DNA of 5,788 nucleotides from Bacteroidota bacterium (GTDB lineage: Bacteria > Bacteroidota > Ignavibacteria > Kapaibacteriales > Kapaibacteriaceae): the NCBI GenBank assembly GCA_003488525.1, contig DNLG01000136.1, positions 7,261-13,048 of the forward strand. The letters run 5' to 3'. Positions 1-5,403 of the stretch are shown here, piece by piece (the first letter of the stretch is position 1; the number at the start of each line of letters is the position of its first letter). The notes below the pieces were generated by a model. That model was not told the origin of the DNA and ran no database searches. It saw nothing but the letters and a program-made list of their open reading frames with translations. A program made the translations under genes and the position numbers.

Positions 1-1356
1 GTGCCAAAGGAAGGGGGCGGCGTGGGACGCTTTATTCAGGAGCTCTTTTTCGGTTTCGAGAACATTACCACGACGTTCAATCAGGGAACGAATGCTATCA
101 ACAAGGGCGTCCTTGGTCAGTCGGGATTTGGAAATTTCTGGAGCCGCACGGTGCTGTTCCGCGACAACGATCCGTCACTCGGACCCAGCACGGCCTATCA
201 GTTGGGGTTGGTTTCCAATCCGCACGGAGAGGTATCGATCGAGCCATCGTCGACGTTCCCGTTCTTCCGCCTCGCGAGCGCCCCGGGCGTGCGTCCGCCG
301 GATGCCGTCATGCAGGATGACTATTCGCAGAAGAATACGCTTCAGGTGCAGACCAGCCGACCGCTCTGGCCTGGTGCGACGCTCGATCTGACCATGCGCA
401 CCGACGTTGGATTTACGCGCAATCAGCGCGTCGAAACCGATGCTGCCGGGATACCGACGTTCAACAACGTGGTGAAGCGTCAGACCATCGACCGGACGTT
501 TATCAGCTTCCCCGATCTGCCTTTTGGTCTCTCGGATGACACCGTCGAAAACGTCGTACGTCTCTACAACGAACGCAAGAGCGTCATTCTGGCAAATCCC
601 GATACGACCAATCGCAATTCACAACTGCTGAATGCGCTGGCAGAGTCATTCCGCGAAGGTTTTGAGTCGTGGCAGTTCTTCAGCGGAGAGATCGCGCGTG
701 CCATTCCAGCACTGAACTGGACTCTTCGATGGGATGGTATCGAAAAGCTGCCGTTCTTCAAGGGGCTTGCCCAGCGCGTGTTTCTTGAGCACGCCTATCA
801 GTCGAATTACACCGAGAATGCCCGGACGAATGACAATGGGCGTTTTATCGAGATCCAGCAGGTTAAGTCCGGATTCACCCCACTGGTGGGCCTGAATCTG
901 AGCTTTGACGAGAGAAAACTCAACGGTCTGCTCACGGCCACCGCTCGATACAACGTCACCACAACCCATGGCTTCAATGCTTCGGCCCGGGCTACGATCT
1001 CTCAGGAGACGTCTCACGAGTTTCAGATACAGGCTTCGTATCTGCGTCGCAATGTGCCGTTGAAGCTCCTCGGAATGGATCTCAATAACGATCTCGAGTT
1101 AACCTTCAACACCCAGATCCGCCGCAACCGTCGGGGTCAGTACGATGTACTGAACTACAAGCCCGGTGGCGCCGTGGTAGACGGTACGACACAGATCGTT
1201 GTCGAGCCCCGTGCGCGCTATACGCTCAGTGAGCGCGTTACCGCGTCTGCCTTCTTCAAGTACGAGGGTAATTTCAGCGAGGGGGCGGCCAATCCGGGCT
1301 TCAGTACCACCCAGGTCGGGGTTGATATCCGCCTGTCGATCTCGGGTGGCCGTTAG
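1..1356 (+). CDS. sprA: SprA-like T9SS outer-membrane translocon, C-terminal part (5' end probably outside the window)
   Basis: The visible 451 residues resemble the C-terminal portion of SprA (Sov), the very large beta-barrel that forms the outer-membrane pore of the type IX secretion system. What I recognise from memory of the family is the stretch around residues 236-256 (PALNW, then a W-D-G-x-x-K-L-P-F-F-K core), GFTPLVGL at 291-298, and the closing beta-strand-rich part with LNNDLEL at 361-367 and PRARYTLSERVTASAFF at 403-419. Alternating polar/hydrophobic strands and aromatic residues throughout fit an outer-membrane barrel. Full SprA proteins are usually around 2,000 residues or more, so this is about the last fifth. 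The frame is open from the first base. The GTG at position 1 has no visible upstream context and is probably an internal valine codon, not a start. No signal peptide is seen, as expected for an internal fragment. The stop is TAG at 1354-1356, and no clear terminator hairpin follows. The identification is from motif memory, not a search. Confidence 0.82.
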   Translation: MPKEGGGVGRFIQELFFGFENITTTFNQGTNAINKGVLGQSGFGNFWSRTVLFRDNDPSLGPSTAYQLGLVSNPHGEVSIEPSSTFPFFRLASAPGVRPPDAVMQDDYSQKNTLQVQTSRPLWPGATLDLTMRTDVGFTRNQRVETDAAGIPTFNNVVKRQTIDRTFISFPDLPFGLSDDTVENVVRLYNERKSVILANPDTTNRNSQLLNALAESFREGFESWQFFSGEIARAIPALNWTLRWDGIEKLPFFKGLAQRVFLEHAYQSNYTENARTNDNGRFIEIQQVKSGFTPLVGLNLSFDERKLNGLLTATARYNVTTTHGFNASARATISQETSHEFQIQASYLRRNVPLKLLGMDLNNDLELTFNTQIRRNRRGQYDVLNYKPGGAVVDGTTQIVVEPRARYTLSERVTASAFFKYEGNFSEGAANPGFSTTQVGVDIRLSISGGR

Positions 1357-1380
1357 CGTGAAACGTGCATGAAACAAGGT

Positions 1381-1412
1381 TTTTACGGAGTACGCACGGC
1401 TTCGTACCTTTG
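1381..1412 (+). promoter_or_regulatory. Bacteroidota-type promoter candidate for the parA operon
   Basis: TACCTTTG at 1405-1412 matches the Bacteroidota -7 consensus TAnnTTTG exactly. TTTA at 1381-1384 matches three of four bases of the -33 box (TTTG). The 20-nt spacer lies within the usual 19-21 nt. Transcription would begin near 1418-1420, giving a leader of roughly 80 nt before parA. An imperfectly placed E. coli-type promoter cannot be excluded, but the match in position and spacing is good, and this is the only long gap in the window. The call rests on consensus matching only. Confidence 0.5.
1390..1407. repeat. Inverted repeat GTACG-N8-CGTAC inside the promoter candidate
   Basis: Five-base arms GTACG (1390-1394) and CGTAC (1403-1407) are separated by 8 nt. 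The repeat fills most of the spacer between the -33 and -7 boxes and overlaps the first three bases of the -7 box. A protein bound here would block RNA polymerase, so it could be an operator, for instance for autoregulation of parAB. The arms are short enough to arise by chance. Confidence 0.35.
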
Positions 1413-1465
1413 TCGCTGTCTCCGCTGAAATCTGAACATAGGCGGCATTCGAATTCTTACATCAT

Positions 1466-1481
1466 CGTGACGCATGTCACG
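1466..1481. promoter_or_regulatory. Perfect 6-bp inverted repeat, CRP/FNR-like, in the parA leader
   Basis: CGTGAC-GCAT-GTCACG is a perfect palindromic pair of 6-base arms around a 4-nt centre. It contains GTGA-N6-TCAC, the core spacing of CRP/FNR-family operators. It lies about 50 nt downstream of the predicted transcription start and 5 nt before the parA Shine-Dalgarno-like GGAG (1487-1490). It could act as a repressor site. In RNA it could form a 6-bp stem with a GCAU loop, extendable by CAT/ATG pairing (1463-1465 with 1485-1487) across a 3-nt bulge, which would bury the first base of the GGAG. No T-rich tract follows, so it is not an intrinsic terminator. The symmetry is directly visible; the function is inference. 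Confidence 0.45.
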
Positions 1482-1501
1482 GCCATGGAGTCGTTGAATC
1501 A

Positions 1502-2290
1502 ATGGGAAAGATCATTGCCGTTGCGAACCAGAAGGGTGGGGTAGGCAAGACCACCACCGCCGTCAATCTTGCTGCATCGCTGGCCGCAACCGAGCAACGC
1601 ACGCTGCTTGTTGACATCGACCCTCAGGCAAATGCCTCACACGGTTATGGGGTCGACACGACGGCGCTTGATAAGACAGTGTACGAAGTCCTTGTCAACC
1701 GACTGCCGATCGAGACTGTTGTTGTCACAACGGCGATGCCATACCTGGATCTTGTTCCGTCGCACATTAACCTGGTCGGTGCCGAGATCGAACTCATCGA
1801 TGTTCCGCAGCGCGAGCAGCTGCTCAAGAGCATCCTGTCGTCGATCAAGGACAAGTACGACTACATCGTCATCGACTGTCCACCATCGCTCGGACTGCTG
1901 ACACTCAACTCTCTGACGGCTGCCGACTCGGTGCTGATACCGGTGCAGTGTGAGTTCTATGCACTTGAGGGCTTGGGTCAGCTTCTTAACACGATCTCGA
2001 TTGTGCGCCGCACGTCTAATCCGGCGCTCGAGATCGAGGGCGTGCTGCTGACGATGTATGATTCACGTCTTCGACTGAGCAATCAGGTTGTCGACGAAGT
2101 GCGTCGGCACTTCGAAGACAAGGCCTGCCGCACGGTCATCGCCCGCAATGTTCGCCTATCTGAAGCGCCAAGTCACGGCAAGCCGGTTCTGCTGTACGAC
2201 GCTTCCAGTATTGGCGCCCAGAACTACCTGGCGCTGGCCACGGAGATCCTCGAGAAGAACGCCACAACCGCCGGCGCACTGGTCGGCTAA
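1502..2290 (+). CDS. parA: ParA/Soj chromosome-partitioning ATPase
   Basis: This 262-residue protein is a MinD/ParA-family P-loop ATPase of the small chromosomal Soj type, with no N-terminal helix-turn-helix. The deviant Walker A motif KGGVGKTT is at residues 11-18, with the signature lysine K11 and the P-loop lysine K16. Switch I DIDPQ at 38-42 carries the catalytic aspartate D40. The Walker B region YIVIDCPP is at 121-128. R189 and R218 (in [12 protein letters not shown]) sit where Bacillus Soj has DNA-contacting arginines; residue numbers coincide with Soj for G12, K16 and D40. It dimerises on ATP, binds DNA nonspecifically, and is triggered to hydrolyse by ParB, driving origin segregation and, in some species, DnaA control. 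The ATG start has GGAG at 1487-1490, 11 nt upstream, and the conserved MGKII N-terminus supports it. It is the first gene of the tight operon, and parB follows after 18 nt. All key residues are present and its length is normal. Confidence 0.97.
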   Translation: MGKIIAVANQKGGVGKTTTAVNLAASLAATEQRTLLVDIDPQANASHGYGVDTTALDKTVYEVLVNRLPIETVVVTTAMPYLDLVPSHINLVGAEIELIDVPQREQLLKSILSSIKDKYDYIVIDCPPSLGLLTLNSLTAADSVLIPVQCEFYALEGLGQLLNTISIVRRTSNPALEIEGVLLTMYDSRLRLSNQVVDEVRRHFEDKACRTVIARNVRLSEAPSHGKPVLLYDASSIGAQNYLALATEILEKNATTAGALVG

Positions 2291-2308
2291 GGACGGAGAG
2301 AACACCAC

Positions 2309-3271
2309 GTGAAGCAAGGACTCGGACTCGGAAAGGGCATCGGAGCTCTCATACCGAAGGAACTTCTGCGGCCCGAAACGACCGCACAGCAGCCCATCGT
2401 GGCCGATGCGCAGCCCTTGGGAGTGACGGCCATCGAGATCGCAAGGATATCGACCAATCCCGTTCAGCCCCGTCATCACTTCGACCAGAAGGCGCTCGAA
2501 GAGCTGGCGCAATCGATCGCCGTGCATGGCGTGATCACTCCGATAACGGTGCGCAGACATTTCGATGGTTACGAGCTCATCAGCGGAGAGCGTCGGTTCC
2601 GTGCAGCCCAGATGGCCGGACTTACGGTGATCCCGGCGCATGTCATCGAGGTGGGCTCCGACGCGCAGATGCTCGAGATCGCTCTCGTGGAGAATCTGCA
2701 GCGCGAGGATCTTGATCCACTTGAAGTTGCGCAAGGGTATCAGCGTCTGATCGACGACTGTAATCTCAAGCAGGATGATGTGGCGGTGAAGGTTGGCAAA
2801 GATCGCAGCACGGTTGCCAATTCTCTGCGGCTTCTCAAGCTTCCGCCCGACATCCAGGCAGCGCTGCGCAACAGGCGCATATCCATGGGTCACGCCCGGG
2901 CATTGCTTGCACTTTCCAGCGAGGGCCGAATGCTCTCGGTGCTGCGCGAGATCGTCAACCGCGAAATGTCGGTCCGCAAGACCGAGGCCCTTGTTAAGGA
3001 TCTTGAGCTCGGCCGCAAGGAAGTCACCCGCACAGGAGAGATCCGGGCCCGTTCGTCAAAGGCGACACAGCGCGCCGAACCCGCCCAGCCCGACAAGTCC
3101 CTCCAGGCCATCGAAGACTCGCTTCGACACGTCTTTGCCACGCAGGTACGCGTGCGCATGAAGAATGACGACGCCGGGGCGATAGAGATCGAGTTCTTTT
3201 CGCTCGAAGAACTTGAGCGGCTGCTGGACATGATGATGTCGGCTCCGACGCAGCAGGGCGGCTCGCGATGA
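2309..3271 (+). CDS. parB: ParB/Spo0J chromosome-partitioning CTPase clamp
   Basis: This 320-residue protein has the full chromosomal ParB layout. The N-terminal ParA-activating peptide GLGKGIGALIP is at residues 6-16. The ParB/CTP-binding domain has NPVQPR at 50-55, GVITPI at 74-79, the GERRFRA box at 93-99 and ENLQREDLDPLEVA at 128-141. A helix-turn-helix for parS recognition spans about 152-180 (K-Q-D-D-V-A ... D-R-S-T-V-A-N). An Arg/Lys/Ala/Pro-rich linker follows at about 235-263, then a C-terminal dimerisation domain at 264-310. ParB loads at parS, slides as a CTP-bound clamp, recruits SMC and stimulates ParA ATP hydrolysis. The start is GTG at 2309, with GGAG at 2295-2298 about 10 nt upstream; the conserved N-terminal peptide begins right after it. 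The stop overlaps the next start by 4 nt (ATGA), suggesting translational coupling. A parS-like half-site covers the start codon. Nothing essential is missing. Confidence 0.97.
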   Translation: MKQGLGLGKGIGALIPKELLRPETTAQQPIVADAQPLGVTAIEIARISTNPVQPRHHFDQKALEELAQSIAVHGVITPITVRRHFDGYELISGERRFRAAQMAGLTVIPAHVIEVGSDAQMLEIALVENLQREDLDPLEVAQGYQRLIDDCNLKQDDVAVKVGKDRSTVANSLRLLKLPPDIQAALRNRRISMGHARALLALSSEGRMLSVLREIVNREMSVRKTEALVKDLELGRKEVTRTGEIRARSSKATQRAEPAQPDKSLQAIEDSLRHVFATQVRVRMKNDDAGAIEIEFFSLEELERLLDMMMSAPTQQGGSR

Positions 3272-3681
3272 GTCAGCCTGCGGCGTATCATGCAACCCAC
3301 TACAGGGTGCGCTACAGCGATACCGATAAGATGGGTGTGGTCTACCACGGCAACTACCTTCGGCTGTTCGAGATCGGACGAACCGAGTATCTCCGTCACA
3401 GGGGGCTGCCCTACAGTCAGATGGAAGAGTCGGGGTATATGCTGCCGGTGCTTGAGGCAAAGTGCGAATTCCTTCTTCCGGCCCGATATGACGATCTGTT
3501 GGAAATCCGCACGGTGGTAGAGCCCCTTGACGGCATGCGGCTGACAATCAGCTACGAGATCGTGCGCGATAGTGCTACACTCGTGCGTGGGTGGACTCGT
3601 CACACGTTCGTGCGTTCGGAGACCTTCAGGCCGACGCGTCCGCCGGAGTTTTTCCTCAATGTGGTCGGAGAACAGTCGTGA
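3268..3681 (+). CDS. YbgC-type acyl-CoA thioesterase (4HBT hotdog fold)
   Basis: This 137-residue protein has the usual length of a single-hotdog thioesterase of the 4HBT/YbgC/FadM group. The signature YSDTDKMGVVYHGNYL spans residues 16-31. D20 is the expected catalytic aspartate, followed by the helix-cap GVVYH and then FEIGRTEYLR at 34-43, with E35 and R38 in conserved places. Such enzymes hydrolyse acyl-CoA or acyl-ACP thioesters in the cytoplasm; the substrate cannot be read from the sequence. In Proteobacteria ybgC sits with tol-pal, but here it sits between parB and a porQ-like gene, so a Tol-Pal role is not implied. The ATG lies inside the parB stop (ATGA overlap, 3268-3271), with AGGG at 3255-3258 as a possible ribosome site. 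The stop overlaps the next GTG start by 4 nt, so its synthesis is probably coupled on both sides. The family call is firm and the physiological role is open. Confidence 0.92.
   Translation: MSQPAAYHATHYRVRYSDTDKMGVVYHGNYLRLFEIGRTEYLRHRGLPYSQMEESGYMLPVLEAKCEFLLPARYDDLLEIRTVVEPLDGMRLTISYEIVRDSATLVRGWTRHTFVRSETFRPTRPPEFFLNVVGEQS
3667..3670 (+). promoter_or_regulatory. Shine-Dalgarno GGAG that fixes the porQ start
   Basis: GGAG lies 7 nt before the GTG at 3678, inside the end of the thioesterase gene. It supports the GTG at 3678 over the upstream in-frame ATG at 3591, which would force a 91-nt overlap with the thioesterase gene and bury the signal peptide. Confidence 0.7.
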
Positions 3682-4643
3682 ATCGATCGCCTCACAGCAT
3701 CCGTGTGCGTTTTGCTGTCATCATGGTGGGATGCGCCTGTGTGGCTGCGAATCTGCCGGCCCAGCAGACGTTCATCTTCAATTTTCTGCGCAGCACCATC
3801 AGCGCCCGCATTGCCGGGCTGGGCGGTGCAACGGTTGCTGTAACGGATGATCCAGCCAATGTGGTCATCAATCCTGCCGTGCTGACGACGGTCGATTCGT
3901 CAACGGTGACCGCGACGTTCATCAAGCACGTGTTGGACATCAATGCCGGATATGCTACCTACAACCGCAGTGTCGAGGGTCTGGGTGATATGGGATTCAC
4001 CGTCGGTTACCTCAACTATGGAAGCTTTTCCAGAACGTCCGTAACGGGCGACCGCACGGGATCGTTCGCTGCCAATGATCTGGCTGTGTCGGTCTCGCTT
4101 GCCAATGAGATCGATTCGCTGATCAGCTACGGTGTGACGGCTAAGGTGCTGCACTCAACCATACCGGACATGTCGTCAACGGCCATCGCGGTCGACGCGG
4201 GCATTCTCTATCGCATGCCGGCCCGCCGTCTGAATATCGGCCTGAGCATTCTGAACGTGGGCACACAGCTCAGTACGTATGACGGCGTACGTGACCGTTT
4301 GCCACTGGATATGCGCCTTGGCCTTAGCCACCGCCTGCGCGGCCTGCCGCTTCTGGTCAACTTTTCGCTGAATCACCTGACAGACGAGACCGATAACGTT
4401 CTGGATCGTCTGCAGAACTTTTCGATAGGGGGCGAACTCTACCTCGGAAAGGTTCTTCAGGCGCGATTGTCCTACGATAATCGACTGCGCAATACCTCCG
4501 GCGTGAACATCGCATCGCAGCTCTCCGGATTGAGTGCCGGCGTCGGTCTGCGGCTGACGAGTTTTTCATTCGATTATGCCTACAGCGCTCTTGGTGCGGC
4601 TGCGGTCATGCATCGACTGAGTCTTGTAGTTCCAATTCAATAA
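3678..4643 (+). CDS. porQ: PorQ-like type IX secretion system protein, outer-membrane beta-barrel
   Basis: With the GTG start, the product is 321 residues. Residues 1-28 look like a Sec signal peptide: basic residues R3, R9 and R11, a hydrophobic core at 12-24, and cleavage likely after LPA (26-28), before QQ. The mature N-terminus carries the PorQ/PorV-type motif SARIAGLGG (42-50), followed by VTDDPANVVINPAVL, recalling the family pattern of GLGG ... DDP ... NPA-L. The rest is repeated amphipathic strands ending in a hydrophobic strand (LSLVVPIQ), typical of an outer-membrane barrel. The middle, with GTQLSTYDGVRDRLPLDMRLGLSHRL split over about 195-221, resembles PorQ as I remember it. In Porphyromonas, PorQ associates with PorU, PorV and PorZ in the attachment complex that processes T9SS cargo. 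The GTG overlaps the preceding stop (GTGA, 3678-3681). The main alternative is another member of the PorV/PorQ superfamily. No C-terminal T9SS sorting domain is seen. Confidence 0.8.
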   Translation: MNRSPHSIRVRFAVIMVGCACVAANLPAQQTFIFNFLRSTISARIAGLGGATVAVTDDPANVVINPAVLTTVDSSTVTATFIKHVLDINAGYATYNRSVEGLGDMGFTVGYLNYGSFSRTSVTGDRTGSFAANDLAVSVSLANEIDSLISYGVTAKVLHSTIPDMSSTAIAVDAGILYRMPARRLNIGLSILNVGTQLSTYDGVRDRLPLDMRLGLSHRLRGLPLLVNFSLNHLTDETDNVLDRLQNFSIGGELYLGKVLQARLSYDNRLRNTSGVNIASQLSGLSAGVGLRLTSFSFDYAYSALGAAAVMHRLSLVVPIQ

Positions 4644-4654
4644 GCGACCCACCG

Positions 4655-5380
4655 ATGACGTACCGCGGATTCCATGCTCGGATGACGCTGCCGCTTCTTG
4701 CCGCGTGCCTTCTGTGCTGGCTCGTTGCAGCCAGTTCAATGGACGCGATCGTCGCCATTGGTGTACTGTGTGTGATCGTCGTGGTGTTCACCTTCCCATG
4801 GGACTCCTGGGCTGTGCGGCGCGGCGTATGGGACTTCCCGGAAGATCGGCTGCTGGGCCGGCTGGGCGTGCTGCCGTATGAGGAGGTCGCATTCTTCATT
4901 CTTCAGACCCTCCAAGTGTCCTTTCTGACTCTCGCACTCGTGCGATGGTTTCCTGCCGCGGCTGCTCATGACGCATTGCCCAGTATGGTCGACGCTGCCG
5001 TTGCCGGCGGCGTGATTGTGGTTGCACTGCTGCTGCACTGGATCACCCGAAGCTCCCGAGCGCAACGGCCGCAGCTGACCTATGCCTGGCATCTTGGCGT
5101 GTGGTTCGTTCCGCTGATTGCCGCGCAGTGGGCTTTTGGCTGGACGATACTCTTACCGCGTCTGGTTGTTGTCGCCATGGCGACGCTGACCATCGGAAGT
5201 CTGCTGACTGCGGCCGACGTATGGGCTGTTCGGCGCGGCATCTGGTTTTTTGACGAGCGTCAGATCACCGGATTCAAGTTTGCCGGCATCCTTCCGTGGG
5301 AGGAAGCGGCCTTCTTTTACCTGACAAGTCTGCTTGTTGCTCAGAGCATCCTGCTTTTCGTTCCTCCATCACTTCGTTAG
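4655..5380 (+). CDS. Lycopene cyclase, fused CrtYc-CrtYd type (membrane, tandem domains)
   Basis: This 241-residue, very hydrophobic protein has two copies of the lycopene cyclase domain known from the heterodimeric CrtYc/CrtYd enzymes of Gram-positives and the fused forms of archaea and Bacteroidota. Copy 1 has PWDSWAVRRGVW (48-59) and PYEE (74-77) in VLPYEEVAFF. Copy 2 has DVWAVRRGIW (188-197) and PWEE (214-217) in ILPWEEAAFF. The PxEE motifs are the acidic residues thought to protonate lycopene. About six to seven membrane segments are likely, at roughly 11-27, 30-47, 77-98, 111-130, 144-162, 167-186 and 216-236. The reaction converts the psi ends of lycopene to beta rings, giving gamma/beta-carotene in the cytoplasmic membrane. 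The start lies 11 nt after porQ with no Shine-Dalgarno; an in-frame ATG at 4682 (M10) is an alternative start just before the first membrane helix. No other carotenoid gene is in the window. Ring specificity (mono- or bicyclic) cannot be read. Confidence 0.9.
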   Translation: MTYRGFHARMTLPLLAACLLCWLVAASSMDAIVAIGVLCVIVVVFTFPWDSWAVRRGVWDFPEDRLLGRLGVLPYEEVAFFILQTLQVSFLTLALVRWFPAAAAHDALPSMVDAAVAGGVIVVALLLHWITRSSRAQRPQLTYAWHLGVWFVPLIAAQWAFGWTILLPRLVVVAMATLTIGSLLTAADVWAVRRGIWFFDERQITGFKFAGILPWEEAAFFYLTSLLVAQSILLFVPPSLR

Positions 5381-5403
5381 AGAAGAGCAAGACATCACCG
5401 GAC

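Noticed and set aside
1..3. GTG at the first base as a true start of the sprA-like gene
   Set aside because: The protein matches only the C-terminal part of a much longer family and lacks a signal peptide, so the frame most likely continues upstream. This cannot be proven from the window.
1359..1384. Possible intrinsic terminator after sprA (TGAAAC ... GTTTTTA)
   Set aside because: Only a 4-bp A/T-rich stem with a 3-nt loop can form, too weak for a terminator. The T-run is better explained as the -33 region of the promoter candidate.
1422..1445. CCGC ... GCGG inverted repeat in the parA leader
   Set aside because: Four-base arms with a 16-nt loop are expected by chance in DNA of this composition.
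2156..2893. Long open frame of 245 codons on the - strand, antisense to the end of parA and most of parB
   Set aside because: It lies wholly opposite two genes with complete conserved motifs, its translation shows no recognisable domain, and long antisense frames are common in moderately GC-rich coding DNA.
2890..3603. Open frame of 237 codons on the - strand across the end of parB and the thioesterase gene
   Set aside because: It is opposite well-supported genes, with serine/arginine-rich low-complexity translation typical of a shadow frame.
3591..3677. Upstream ATG that would add 29 residues to the PorQ-like protein
   Set aside because: It would overlap the thioesterase gene by 91 nt and place the signal peptide internally. 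The GTG at 3678 has a GGAG at 7 nt, a GTGA overlap and an immediate signal peptide.
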